NCBI RefSeq assembly: GCF_013393905.1
Contig: NZ_CP040272.1
Location: 1,736,001-1,800,000, forward strand
DNA length: 64,000 bases
Source of the DNA: Nostoc sp. C052
GTDB lineage: Bacteria; Cyanobacteriota; Cyanobacteriia; Cyanobacteriales; Nostocaceae
Direction of reading: 5' to 3'
The position numbers were made by a program, and so were the translations under genes. Position 1 is the stretch's first letter, and every line of letters begins with the position of its first letter. Below, piece by piece: positions 8,714 through 18,414 of the stretch. Under the pieces are notes generated by a model. It was given only the letters and a program-made list of their open reading frames with translations, searched no databases and was not told where the DNA came from.

Positions 8714-10042
8714 TCACAAACTAAATTCTGCTGCGCCATCCTCATCGACATCTGCATCCTTACCCATAGCAGTAGGTTTAAATTTAGAACCATGAATTAA
8801 TTCACCAAACGCAATTCCCGGATTTTGGTGAAGAATATTCAGCACACTCATAAAATCTCGCACAATTTCCCCTGGTGTCAGTAATGCTTCTGCACCCAAA
8901 CGATTAATAATTTCTTGCACAAACTCTTTCAATTCACGATTTGTCAAAGTCTGTTCATACCCAAAATTGAGTGCATGAATCTCAGCTAAACGTTGCAGAA
9001 GCGTTAATATTTCTGCTTCACTTAACGGGTTCAACCGAATAACTGGCCCTAAATGTTCCTGAACATTAGCTTGGGCAACAAAACGACTTTCTTTTGTGCG
9101 TCTTTGCCAAGCTTGGTCTGCAAAAAGTCCGCGTTTGGGGTCTTCTAAAAATTTAGTTGTTCCACCAACAACAATGCCAAGATGTTCTGCTTTACACTGC
9201 ATAGTATCGTTAAACATTGCCAGGAGTCGATTATAATTCTTTTCCCGCGTGACTGTAGTAGATATTTGATATAAATGTACGGCTTCATCAACTAAAATTA
9301 ACAGTCCTTTATAACCAATTTCAGCTACAAATTTCGCAAACAGTTTTATATAGTCATACCAACTATCATCATCAATAATAACGCGCACTCCTAAAGCTGC
9401 TTTCGCCTCAACTTTAGTAGTAAATTCTCCCCGCAGCCAGCGCATTGCTGCATTTTTTAAATTATCATCATCCATTCGGTAGCCACGCCAATAAGCGATA
9501 ATCACGCTACCAAAATCAAAACCGTGAACTAAATCTTCAATATACTGAACTACTTCCCTTATTTTCGATTCAACTTGGTCATCAAAACCATCGTCATTGG
9601 GACGCATTTCAGTTTCTTTAACCACATCTTGTTGAATTTTATTAATCCATCCTTCTAAAATCGAGACTAAAGCACCACCATCAGGACGAGTTTTTGTAGC
9701 TAGGTGGCTCATTAATTCTCGATAAGTCGCTACACCTTCATTGTTACTTCCAGCTAATCGGCGTTCCGGGGATAAATCAGCATCAGCTACTACAAAACCT
9801 TGTTCCATAGCGCGGTTGCGAATTAGTTGCAGTATAAAACTTTTCCCAGAACCGTAATTACCAATTATAAAGCGAAATGCTGCTACACCTTCTGCAATAT
9901 CATCGAGATTTTGTAATAGGCTTTTTAGTTCTTTGTCTCGACCTACTGCGATATATTCAACTCCTACTCTTGGTACTACCCCCGCACCAAGGGAATTGAT
10001 TAAAGCAGTGGAGATTTTTTTCGAGATTTTGAGCTTTGCCAT
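8714..10042 (-). CDS. BREX/Ter-type P-loop ATPase (DUF2791, BrxD-like)
   Basis: This is a 442-aa ATPase. Walker A is GNYGSGKS at 61-68 and Walker B is LLILVDEAV near 247-255. The N-terminal segment INSLGAGVVPRVGVEYIAVGR and the phrase RFIIGNYGSGKSF are typical of DUF2791, the ATP-binding domain also seen in BrxD of BREX systems and in TerB-associated stress or defence operons. No helicase, methylase or PglZ gene is nearby, so this is not a BREX locus. The C-terminus is acidic (DADVDEDG). The gene lies downstream of the TerB-C-like coiled-coil gene on the same strand, with a terminator-like hairpin (10131-10150) between. The family call is good; the role is inferred. Confidence 0.8.
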   Translation of the reverse strand: MAKLKISKKISTALINSLGAGVVPRVGVEYIAVGRDKELKSLLQNLDDIAEGVAAFRFIIGNYGSGKSFILQLIRNRAMEQGFVVADADLSPERRLAGSNNEGVATYRELMSHLATKTRPDGGALVSILEGWINKIQQDVVKETEMRPNDDGFDDQVESKIREVVQYIEDLVHGFDFGSVIIAYWRGYRMDDDNLKNAAMRWLRGEFTTKVEAKAALGVRVIIDDDSWYDYIKLFAKFVAEIGYKGLLILVDEAVHLYQISTTVTREKNYNRLLAMFNDTMQCKAEHLGIVVGGTTKFLEDPKRGLFADQAWQRRTKESRFVAQANVQEHLGPVIRLNPLSEAEILTLLQRLAEIHALNFGYEQTLTNRELKEFVQEIINRLGAEALLTPGEIVRDFMSVLNILHQNPGIAFGELIHGSKFKPTAMGKDADVDEDGAAEFSL

Positions 10043-10130
10043 GTATTACACTTCACTTTATTCTAAACACAGAAGCACACAGTAAAAATGTCCCTATACG
10101 TGGCGAATAGAATTTGCGGCTATACAAACA

Positions 10131-10150
10131 AAACCCACTTTTGTGGGTTT
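10131..10150 (-). terminator. rho-independent terminator of the coiled-coil gene
   Basis: An 8-bp stem (AAACCCAC/GTGGGTTT) surrounds a 4-base loop. Read on the minus strand it is followed by TTTGTTTG, so it probably ends the 10276-11637 transcript before the DUF2791 gene. Confidence 0.6.
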
Positions 10151-10275
10151 CAAATTTCCAAGAGTCCGCGCAGCCGCGATTTCTAATTGCCAGGTATATT
10201 TACAAAGGTGATATATTCGCGTAGGTTAAGGTACATATTCACATTACTACTAAATCTGACGATGGCAATAATAAT

Positions 10276-11637
10276 TTAATTTGACGAAGCATGTCTAGCC
10301 ATAAGGTCTTCATACGTTGCAATCATTTTCCTGATATGGGTTATATGCTCCTGATAAACTTTTGGATTTTCCGAATCTGTATTAATTATTAATTCACCAA
10401 TAGTATCATTTGCTCGTTCATTTATAGAATCGATTAATAGATTCGGCATAGTGATGTTTGCTTCGGCAATTTTTTTAATATCACCATTGGGATTATCTTG
10501 TTCAACTATAGCTTTTAAGACTTGTAACTCATGTCCTGGGATATTTTCTAGAAAATCAGCCCATTCTTCGGGTATATTCTCCGATGTCTCAGCATCCGAA
10601 GTTTTAATGACGGCTGAAGTTTCAATTATTTCAGAAAAAGGAAACAATTCAATATCATCTTCTGGGGAATTTTCAGTAAAAGGCTCTGAATTAAATGTTT
10701 CTACTTGTTGTAGTAATTCCCATACTTGATTTTGCAATGAGTCTCGTTCTTCTTGCAATAACGAAACTTGCCCTTGCAACTGCTGTAATTCGGCTTTTTG
10801 TTCTGCTATTTGGGTTTGTGAAGAATTCAGGATAGCTTGGATATTTTCTCTTTCAGTTTTCGTTGCTACAAGCAATTGATTTTTTTGGGTTGTCTCAACT
10901 TCTAGCTCTTGAATTGCAATTCGCAATTCGTATAGTTTTTCTTCTAATTGGGGTTTGAGTCTGCCTAAAAGAGTTAAATTACTTTCAACTTCTTGTTTCT
11001 GCTGCTGGAGTTCAGAAATTTGACTTTGCAACTGAGTGATTTCAGCACGAGACACATTACAATTAGATTCTAGACGACGCTTCTCTGCTGTGAGGATAGA
11101 AAAAGCATTGTTCAATTCGGTTTGATTTTCCTGCAAGTTATCAATTTCAGTTTGCAGACTATTGATTTCATTTTCTAGCTGCTTTTTTTGTCCGGCAAAT
11201 GTTCTTAACTCTCGATGTAGACTATCTCTTTGATTACGGCTTTCTGTAACTTGATTTTGCAGATGTTGTGATTCGGCATATAATAAATTATGATGTTCTT
11301 CGATTTGATTTATTTCTCTGACTACACGAGCTTTTAATCCCTCCATATCTTTAATTCGCTTGCGGAGAGAACCTAAAACAAACATTTCATAATTTCTGCG
11401 TCGCTTATCTACGAAGACTGCTGCTGCATAGATAGTTGCGGCAGTAATTACACTGGTGAGAAAGGCTTTATTAAAATCCCAGCTTGGGACAAGGCTAAGT
11501 CCAAAACTCACACTAAAGGCAACTATCACTAGTATAAATCGATTGCTGATCATTACTGATTGCATATTGCTGGTTTTTAGCGTAGTGAAATTATCAGAAT
11601 AAGTAGTTCTTAAGGTCATTACCCCTCTCATAGTCAT
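10276..11637 (-). CDS. membrane coiled-coil protein with TerB-C-like tail
   Basis: In this 453-aa protein two hydrophobic segments lie at about 33-50 and 57-77. A long coiled coil rich in Glu, Gln and Leu runs from about 90 to 310. An acidic linker and a compact C-terminal domain (about 355-450) follow. That domain contains NITMPNLLIDSINERANDTI, resembling the LPxxLIDxINE region of TerB-C domains of tellurite-resistance-related proteins; this resemblance is my reading, not a search result. The partner DUF2791 ATPase downstream supports a Ter-type connection. The start is uncertain: ATGs at codons 1, 3, 7 and 25 are possible, all upstream of the first membrane segment. Confidence 0.6.
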   Translation of the reverse strand: MTMRGVMTLRTTYSDNFTTLKTSNMQSVMISNRFILVIVAFSVSFGLSLVPSWDFNKAFLTSVITAATIYAAAVFVDKRRRNYEMFVLGSLRKRIKDMEGLKARVVREINQIEEHHNLLYAESQHLQNQVTESRNQRDSLHRELRTFAGQKKQLENEINSLQTEIDNLQENQTELNNAFSILTAEKRRLESNCNVSRAEITQLQSQISELQQQKQEVESNLTLLGRLKPQLEEKLYELRIAIQELEVETTQKNQLLVATKTERENIQAILNSSQTQIAEQKAELQQLQGQVSLLQEERDSLQNQVWELLQQVETFNSEPFTENSPEDDIELFPFSEIIETSAVIKTSDAETSENIPEEWADFLENIPGHELQVLKAIVEQDNPNGDIKKIAEANITMPNLLIDSINERANDTIGELIINTDSENPKVYQEHITHIRKMIATYEDLMARHASSN

Positions 11638-11730
11638 TCTTAAATATCTCGTTTGAGTTACTGGTACATAACCATAACATTGTTCTGTAAATAACCAAGA
11701 AGTGCAACGATCAATGAGTTAATTTTAATG

Positions 11731-13083
11731 TTAGATGTTGGGTGTATTTTTATTTGCATGAAAAAGTGTTAAATCTGCTTTGAGAAAATCAATAAACTGC
11801 CGTGCTGTACGTCCAGAACGACCATTATGGCGAGTTGCCCATTGTAATGCTTGAAATTCCAAATCTTCTTGGGTAATGTTAATTTCAGCTTGGGCGGCTA
11901 GATGTTGTACAATTTTCAAATAAGTTTTTTGATTGGCTGGTTCAAAGGTCAAGGTTAAACCAAAGCGATCGCTAAACGAAAGCTTCTCCTGCATCGTATC
12001 CCAAGCATGGATTTCTTCGTTATCCTTAGGTGCAGGTCTATCCACAAAAAACTCGCGAATCAGGTGGCGGCGATTGGAAGTAGCGTATACCACTACATTT
12101 TTAGGCCGTGCGGTTAAATTACCTTCTAAAACTACCTTGAGAGCTTTAAAAGCATCATCATCTTCTTCAAAGGAAAGGTCATCGACAAAAATAATAAATT
12201 TTTGTGACACATCTCGTAAATGTTCCACGATTTTTGGTAGGTCTTTTAAATCAGATTTTGCCACTTCCAACAAGCGGAGGCTGCGATTGCTATATTCATT
12301 CAACAAAGATTTCACCAAAGAAGATTTGCCAGAACCCCGACTACCGTAAAGTAATACGTGGAGTGCCATCTCTCCTGATAATAAAAACTCTGTATTTTTG
12401 AGCAAAGCATCTCTTTGAGACTCGTAACCGACAAGGGCACTCAGCTTAATTGGGTCAGAATACCGAATACCGATAAACTGACCAGCTTGCCAGCGTAAAG
12501 CGCGATATTCTGCAAATAAACCAGAGCCACATTGCCGATAATAAGCTGCTAACTCTTCTACAGCATCACCCCAATTATCTAACTCTTGTAGATATGTAGC
12601 GAACTTTGTCTCTACTCCTACCAATTCTTGCTCTTTATACCACACTACTGGTGAAATCGGCATGTGAGCAACGCCTTGTACCCACTCGCTTAAAGAAGCG
12701 CTGCTACATTCATAGAGACTTTGCAATACTTGTAAATCATGGTGAACTGCTGCAACTATTGCTGGGGGCAAATCTTCAAATCCTCGCTGTTGGGCCAACC
12801 TTGTAAAAGGATTCTCAGAGAAGAGAAGTTGAGTAATTAAATAATCTTCCCAGTTTTGATTTCTAGCAGCCAAAGCGTGGAAGTAACTGCCGTAGGCTTG
12901 GAGACAACCCCTTGCATCGGCTTCAGTGTAACGTATAGCTTGCAACAGTTCCAGAAATGCCATCCCCACTTCGCTTTGGAGAACAGACTGGTACAGTAAA
13001 AGTGAGGCTGCTTGGCGCTGGAGATGTTGAACCTTTGTATATGAGGAAGTACTTGCCATTGGCATCGCTTGATTATCTATCAA
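11731..13083 (-). CDS. DUF815-type AAA ATPase
   Basis: This 450-aa protein has an N-terminal helical region (about 1-200) of unknown role and a C-terminal AAA-type ATPase. Walker A is GSRGSGKS at 247-254, Walker B is FIIFVDDL at 296-303, and a TSNRRHL sensor region is followed by DRFGLTL. This arrangement is that of DUF815/COG2607. It is first in a same-strand series with the coiled-coil protein (93 bp downstream) and the DUF2791 ATPase. The biological role of DUF815 ATPases is not established. Confidence 0.8.
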   Translation of the reverse strand: MIDNQAMPMASTSSYTKVQHLQRQAASLLLYQSVLQSEVGMAFLELLQAIRYTEADARGCLQAYGSYFHALAARNQNWEDYLITQLLFSENPFTRLAQQRGFEDLPPAIVAAVHHDLQVLQSLYECSSASLSEWVQGVAHMPISPVVWYKEQELVGVETKFATYLQELDNWGDAVEELAAYYRQCGSGLFAEYRALRWQAGQFIGIRYSDPIKLSALVGYESQRDALLKNTEFLLSGEMALHVLLYGSRGSGKSSLVKSLLNEYSNRSLRLLEVAKSDLKDLPKIVEHLRDVSQKFIIFVDDLSFEEDDDAFKALKVVLEGNLTARPKNVVVYATSNRRHLIREFFVDRPAPKDNEEIHAWDTMQEKLSFSDRFGLTLTFEPANQKTYLKIVQHLAAQAEINITQEDLEFQALQWATRHNGRSGRTARQFIDFLKADLTLFHANKNTPNI

Positions 13084-13167
13084 TCAATTGTGTGGTATAG
13101 CTAAATAGCTATGGTAAATTGTCTGCTGACGCTGGTAGTAAAGTCAAAGTCTATAGATGTTTTAACA

Positions 13168-13536
13168 ATGAATTTAGGTATAGTTGCTGCTTTTGCCTAC
13201 GGCATTTTAGCGATTCTTGGTGGCATTATTGGCTACATTCAGGCTACAAGTATAGTTTCACTCCTAAGTGGTAGTATTAGTGGTTTATTACTAATAATTG
13301 CCGCTTTTTTTCAACTCCAAGGGCATACCTGGGGTTCGATTTTAGCAGTATTAGTTACTGCTATTTTAGTAGTCTTCTTTGCATTTCGATTGGCAAAAAC
13401 ACGCAAGTTTATGCCTGCGGGATTAATGACGATTTTGGGTATGCTGGCATTGGCGGTGATGGCGAATCAAATGGTGGAACGTTTGCCCAAAGGTGGGGGG
13501 AAGTTGGTTTTGTTCTTCAACCATCTTCAGGAATAA
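13168..13536 (+). CDS. TMEM14-family small membrane protein
   Basis: This protein is 122 aa from the internal ATG at 13168, where the hydrophobic protein begins; the earlier ATG at 13111 would add an unrelated polar leader. Four hydrophobic helices with small-residue patterns (GILAILGGIIGYIQA, GSISGLLLIIAAF, GSILAVLVTAILVVFFAFR and MTILGMLALAVM) match the TMEM14/UPF0136 family. Plant and mammalian members act in organelle membranes, for example in fatty acid or heme export; bacterial roles are unknown. It diverges from the DUF815 gene. Confidence 0.75.
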   Translation: MNLGIVAAFAYGILAILGGIIGYIQATSIVSLLSGSISGLLLIIAAFFQLQGHTWGSILAVLVTAILVVFFAFRLAKTRKFMPAGLMTILGMLALAVMANQMVERLPKGGGKLVLFFNHLQE

Positions 13537-13941
13537 GCAGATAGGTAAGCTGTTCTACATAGTCACTGTAGCTAACCCCGTCATTGCAGAGGACGTTGCA
13601 GTAATTCCAGAGTTTTTGAACGATGGTTGAGGATTTGTTAGCTATTGAATGATGCTACAGGTAGTTTCGTAACGAAGAATTATATATTTTTGTGATGGCG
13701 ATCGCGGTGAAGACAGTCTCAAATTAATATTCGGTTGCTCAATTCCAGCCTCACCTATTGTCTACCTGATGAATGCATCGCTGCGAAAAATCCCAAAGCT
13801 TGAGTATATTACAGTGATTAGGTGTATTTTTTCGAGAATGCTTGAGAAAGTATAAAATAAAACTTTTTTTGACGGTATATCATTTCTAATAGTGATTAAC
13901 CCTTAGTTAGCAAGATAGCTCTGTGCTTTCGGAGTATCCTA
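13537..13941. other. 405-bp intergenic region upstream of the NACHT-WD40 gene
   Basis: No gene is visible. It contains an AT-rich stretch with TATAAAAT at about 13851-13858, possibly a -10 element of the downstream gene, but no matching -35 is evident. Confidence 0.4.
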
Positions 13942-16900
13942 ATGAGTTTCATTAACCTGGATCTGGTCTTTAACGCCATTACTGGCATCGCCAAGCCTTT
14001 GATTAAAGAAAAAATTCTGCGTAGTGAGATTGTAATTAAGTTACTCCAGCAATTTAACCTAGATCCAGAACATCCACCTGCTGATTTTAGTGGTGTTTAC
14101 GCTTACGCCTTAGTAGAATACGGCGTAGGCAAACCAAAACCATTGCTGGAATTATTCCGACAAGAAGCAATTAAACAAGCTTTTCGCACAGCATTAGGCC
14201 ACAATAACCCCTCAATTTTGCTTTCTGAGGTTGATGCTTTTCTCGATGCCTATACATTGGGCGATGATATCAGAGGTTTGGAACTTGATGTCAGGCGAGA
14301 AGTAGCTGAATTTGCGACGGTATTTATCGAAGTTGCTAAACGCACTCGCACACCTGCTGATGTTCTGCTGAATCAGAAAATTGGTTCTCTACATAAAAGG
14401 ATTGCCAGTATCCAAGAACAACTGGAAAGATTGCCGACGTTGGAGGGAATTCGGACAGAAATAGCAAGGTTGGCAGTAGATAATTATCCCACACTACCCC
14501 CAAGTTTAACTGAAAACCAATGTAGAGCGATCGCACTTGCCCAACAGATGCGAGGATGGTTTGAAACCTTGGGCTATGACTTTGAAAAGTACGAAATCTG
14601 GGCAGAGGAATATTTTGAATGGATAATTCAGATTCCGGTACGTCGCAGCTATGACCGCATTCTTATACGTGGCGTTGCTGGAGAAATTGGACTGAGTGAT
14701 GTCATGGCGTTGCGTTCCTCAGTTGAGGCGCAAAAAACTGATGAAGGATGGTTAGTAACTACCCGCCGCATTTCCCGCGCAGCAAGGGATGAAGTTAAGA
14801 AAGAGGAAAATCGTCATCTTGATTGTTTCACTTTTGACGAACTAATTGACTTAGATGCAGACTTTAATGGGTATCTTGACTGGTTAGAATCCCAAATCAA
14901 ACGCCGTAAAATTGATACCAAGTATGTGCCGCTTGCTTGTACAAAAGAAGAAATTGACCCGGTGACTAAGCAGCGAATTGGAGTAAGTCGTTATGAGGAA
15001 GAAGACGGCTGGATTGATGGCTATATTGACTTGTGGCTTGATGACCCTGCAAAAGAGCATATTTCCATTCTGGGAGAATTTGGTACAGGTAAAACTTGGT
15101 TTGTCTTTCACTATGCTTGGACTGCACTGCAACGCTACCGTGATGCCCAAAAACGTGGTGTTGAACGTCCCCGTCTTCCTTTAGTAATTACCTTGCGTGA
15201 CTTTGCCAAAGCGCTAAATGTGGAGAATGTTTTGGCAGGTTTCTTTTTTACCCAACACAATATCCGCTTAAATAGCGAAGTTTTTGACCAACTCAATCGC
15301 ATGGGTAAGTTGTTGCTAATTTTCGATGGCTTTGACGAAATGGCAGCAAAAGTTGATCGTCAACAGATGATTAACAACTTCTGGGAACTGGCAAAGGTGG
15401 TAGTTCCTGGCTCTAAAGTCATCCTTACCTGTCGTACTGAGCATTTCCCAGAGGCGAAAGAAGGACGTGCTTTACTAAATGCAGAATTGCAAGCTTCAAC
15501 TAAAAAATTAACTGGCGAGACACCACAATTTGAAGTTTTGGAATTGGAGAAATTTAACGATGAGCAAATTCGGCAGGTGCTTTCATCCCAAGCTGAAGCC
15601 GCGACAGTTGAACAAGTAATCGGCAATCCGCAATTATTAGACTTAGCCCGTCGTCCAGTGATGACTGATTTAATCTTAGAAGCATTGCCAGATATTGAAG
15701 CAGGTAAACCTGTGGATATGTCACGGGTTTATCTGTATGCAGTGCGGCGCAAGATGGAACGGGATATCAAAGCAGAACGTACTTTTACTTCTTTGGCAGA
15801 TAAACTGTACTTCTTGTGCGAACTTTCCTGGGAAATGCTATCTACTGACCAAATGAGTCTAAATTATCGACTGTTCCCAGAACGTATCCGCCGCTTATTT
15901 GGTTCTAGTGTTCAAGAAGAGAAGGATTTAGATCATTGGCATTATGACATGATGGCGCAGACAATGCTTGTCCGTAATGCTGATGGTGATTATACTCCCG
16001 CGCATAGATCGCTGTTAGAGTTTTTTGTGGCGTATAAATTCGCCGCCGAGTTGGGGGCATTAGCTAGCGATTTTACTGAATTAGCCCAAGCACAGCCAGG
16101 TTTGGATAACAGCGCAGCGCCTATTGACTATACTTGGTCTGATTATTTTTCGCGTTATGGAAGTAATGAGGCGATGCCTTCGGCAACCCCTTTGGGGAAC
16201 GCACCACTAAAGACATTTACAAGTGAGTCTTTTGAGAAGTTGAGGCAGACTTTTGGGCGATCATTACTGACGAAAGCGGTAATTGATTTGCTTGTGCCGA
16301 TGTTAAGTAATAAAGGCTCTCTGATTAGTGTTATTGAATTGACACGAGGTCAAAGTGAGGATGAAGTGGGTTATGTTGGCGGGAATGCGGCAACGTTGGC
16401 TGTGAAAGTTGATAAGTGGGCATTGGAAGGAAAAGATTTTAGTGGATCTGTGATTAAGGGGGCTGACTTTAGTAATGCTTTTTTGTGGCGGATCAAATTG
16501 CCTAAAGCAAATCTGGCTGAATGTGTTTTTACTCAAACCTTTGGTAGTATTCATTCAGTAGCATTTAGCCCCGATGGAAAAATTTTTGCAGCTAGTGACG
16601 ATAATGGACAGATTCGTTTGTGGGCAGTGCTAGATGGGAAAGAAATATTAAGCTTTAAGGCACATACTTTCCGGGTCTTATCAGTTGTCTTTAGTTCCGA
16701 TGGTACAACAGTAGCTAGTAGCAGCACAGACCGGACAGTACGTATATGGGATGTCAAAACTGGCAAATGCCTGAAAATTTTGCAGGGACACACGGGTTGG
16801 GTTCGTTCCGTTGTCTTTAATTCCAATGCACAAATCCTTGCTAGTGCCAGTAATGACCGAACAATACGGTTATGGGATATCAAAACTGGTGAGTGTCTAA

Positions 16901-18414
16901 AAATCTTAGAGGGACACACAAGTTGGATATTTTCGGTTGTCTTTAATCCCAATGCACAAATCCTTGCTAGTGCCAGTGATGATCAAACAATACGTTTATG
17001 GGATGTCAAAACTGGCGAATGCTTAAGAACTTTTCAAGGACATACTAAAAGGGTAATGTCAGTTGTTTGGAGTTTAAATACTGCTGTTTTTGCTAGTGGT
17101 AGCGATGATGATAGTATTCGTTTATGGTCTGTCAATACGGGCGAATGCCTGAGAACTTTACAAACTAATAGTAATGGAGTACGGTCAGTAACCTTCAGTC
17201 ATGATGGTAAAATTCTTGCCAGCGCAGGTTATGATGCGACAGTAAAATTTTGGTATGTTCACACAGGTCAATGCTTAAAAATTTTACAAGGACATTCTCA
17301 ATCGATTGAATCTATTGCTTTTAGTCCTGACAACCAGATACTTGTTAGTGGTGGCTATGACCAAACAGTTAGGTTATGGAATACTACTGATGGTAAGTGC
17401 CTCAAAACTTTGCAGGGATATAGTATCAATTGGGTATGGTCAGTCGCCTTTAGTCCTAGCGGTAAAATTCTTGCTAGCGGTAGCCAGGATAACGTTGTGA
17501 GATTATGGAATGTGACTACAGGCGAATGCCTTCAAACTTTACTGGGTCATACTAGTAGGGTATGGTCAGTTAGTTTCAATCCTCAAGGCAATATTCTTGC
17601 TAGTAATAGTGAGGATGAAAGTATTAAATTATGGAATGTGACCACAGGTGAATGCCTTCAAACATTTACAGGAGTTAATAGTTATAATCGTCGGGTTAGG
17701 TCAATTTGCTTCAGTCCTGATGGCAAAATCATTGCTAGTGGCAGTGCTAACAAAACAGTGAAATTATCGAATGTTACTGACGGTAATTGCTTGCAAACTC
17801 TGGACGGGCACACTAAAGCAGTACAATCATTAGCCTTCAGTCCTGATGGCAAAATACTTGTCAGCTGTAGTGATGATTCAACATTAAGAATATGGAATGT
17901 TAGTACATCTGAATGTATACAAACTTTGCAAGGTCATACAGATGAAGTACTTTCAGTTGCATTTAGCTCTAATGGGAAAATCGTTGCTAGTGGTAGCTAT
18001 GAAGGAACAATAAAGCTATGGGATATCAGCACAGGTAATTGCATAAAAACTTTCCCACAAGACACTGGAGCTATCGAATCAATTGCTTTTAGCCCTAATG
18101 CTACAATTCTGCTTAGTTGCAGTACTGATCAAACTATCAAGTTATGGGATATCACTACAGGTAAGTGTTTGAAAACCTTACAAGGGCATCTTGGTGCAGT
18201 ATGGTCAGTCGCCATCAGTCCACTAGGTACGACTATAGCTAGTTGTAGCCAAGATGAGACAATTAAGTTGTGGGATTTTGACACAGGTGAGTGCCTAAAA
18301 ACTTTGAGGGTTGAAAGACCCTATGAAGATATGAACATCACAGGTGTTACAGGTTTAACCTCAACCGAAAAGGACTCGCTCAAAGCATTAGGTGCGGTGG
18401 AAGATAGAGAATAA
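13942..18414 (+). CDS. NACHT NTPase with 14 WD40 repeats (NLR-like)
   Basis: In this 1490-aa protein residues 1-180 are helical with a short coiled coil (about 143-175). Residues 200-305 look like a degenerate restriction-endonuclease-like fold, ending in GWLVTTRRISRAARDE and CFTFDEL. The NACHT NTPase follows with Walker A GEFGTGKT (378-385) and Walker B LLLIFDGFDEM (457-467). A pentapeptide-like stretch (about 815-865) leads into 14 WD40 repeats (about 866-1465), enough for two seven-bladed propellers. STAND NTPases with this order act as sensors and switches, and several bacterial ones defend against phage. An SDR at 16171-16202 inserts AMPSATPLGNAP. The architecture is clear; the effector type is uncertain. 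Confidence 0.85.
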   Translation: MSFINLDLVFNAITGIAKPLIKEKILRSEIVIKLLQQFNLDPEHPPADFSGVYAYALVEYGVGKPKPLLELFRQEAIKQAFRTALGHNNPSILLSEVDAFLDAYTLGDDIRGLELDVRREVAEFATVFIEVAKRTRTPADVLLNQKIGSLHKRIASIQEQLERLPTLEGIRTEIARLAVDNYPTLPPSLTENQCRAIALAQQMRGWFETLGYDFEKYEIWAEEYFEWIIQIPVRRSYDRILIRGVAGEIGLSDVMALRSSVEAQKTDEGWLVTTRRISRAARDEVKKEENRHLDCFTFDELIDLDADFNGYLDWLESQIKRRKIDTKYVPLACTKEEIDPVTKQRIGVSRYEEEDGWIDGYIDLWLDDPAKEHISILGEFGTGKTWFVFHYAWTALQRYRDAQKRGVERPRLPLVITLRDFAKALNVENVLAGFFFTQHNIRLNSEVFDQLNRMGKLLLIFDGFDEMAAKVDRQQMINNFWELAKVVVPGSKVILTCRTEHFPEAKEGRALLNAELQASTKKLTGETPQFEVLELEKFNDEQIRQVLSSQAEAATVEQVIGNPQLLDLARRPVMTDLILEALPDIEAGKPVDMSRVYLYAVRRKMERDIKAERTFTSLADKLYFLCELSWEMLSTDQMSLNYRLFPERIRRLFGSSVQEEKDLDHWHYDMMAQTMLVRNADGDYTPAHRSLLEFFVAYKFAAELGALASDFTELAQAQPGLDNSAAPIDYTWSDYFSRYGSNEAMPSATPLGNAPLKTFTSESFEKLRQTFGRSLLTKAVIDLLVPMLSNKGSLISVIELTRGQSEDEVGYVGGNAATLAVKVDKWALEGKDFSGSVIKGADFSNAFLWRIKLPKANLAECVFTQTFGSIHSVAFSPDGKIFAASDDNGQIRLWAVLDGKEILSFKAHTFRVLSVVFSSDGTTVASSSTDRTVRIWDVKTGKCLKILQGHTGWVRSVVFNSNAQILASASNDRTIRLWDIKTGECLKILEGHTSWIFSVVFNPNAQILASASDDQTIRLWDVKTGECLRTFQGHTKRVMSVVWSLNTAVFASGSDDDSIRLWSVNTGECLRTLQTNSNGVRSVTFSHDGKILASAGYDATVKFWYVHTGQCLKILQGHSQSIESIAFSPDNQILVSGGYDQTVRLWNTTDGKCLKTLQGYSINWVWSVAFSPSGKILASGSQDNVVRLWNVTTGECLQTLLGHTSRVWSVSFNPQGNILASNSEDESIKLWNVTTGECLQTFTGVNSYNRRVRSICFSPDGKIIASGSANKTVKLSNVTDGNCLQTLDGHTKAVQSLAFSPDGKILVSCSDDSTLRIWNVSTSECIQTLQGHTDEVLSVAFSSNGKIVASGSYEGTIKLWDISTGNCIKTFPQDTGAIESIAFSPNATILLSCSTDQTIKLWDITTGKCLKTLQGHLGAVWSVAISPLGTTIASCSQDETIKLWDFDTGECLKTLRVERPYEDMNITGVTGLTSTEKDSLKALGAVEDRE
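16171..16202. repeat. SDR copy d inside the NACHT-WD40 gene
   Basis: The sequence begins GCGATGCCTTCGGCAACCCC and encodes AMPSATPLGNA. It diverges from the other copies in its 3' half. Confidence 0.55.

Noticed and set aside
11933..12401. Plus-strand frames opposite the DUF815 ATPase
   Set aside because: The amino-acid composition is unlike a protein and the sense strand carries clear Walker motifs.
8714..13083. A canonical BREX system
   Set aside because: Only a DUF2791 ATPase is shared. BrxA, BrxB, BrxC, PglX, PglZ and BrxL are all absent.
16303..16952. Minus-strand frames inside the NACHT-WD40 gene
   Set aside because: They are antisense shadows of WD40 repeats with no domain or ribosome site.
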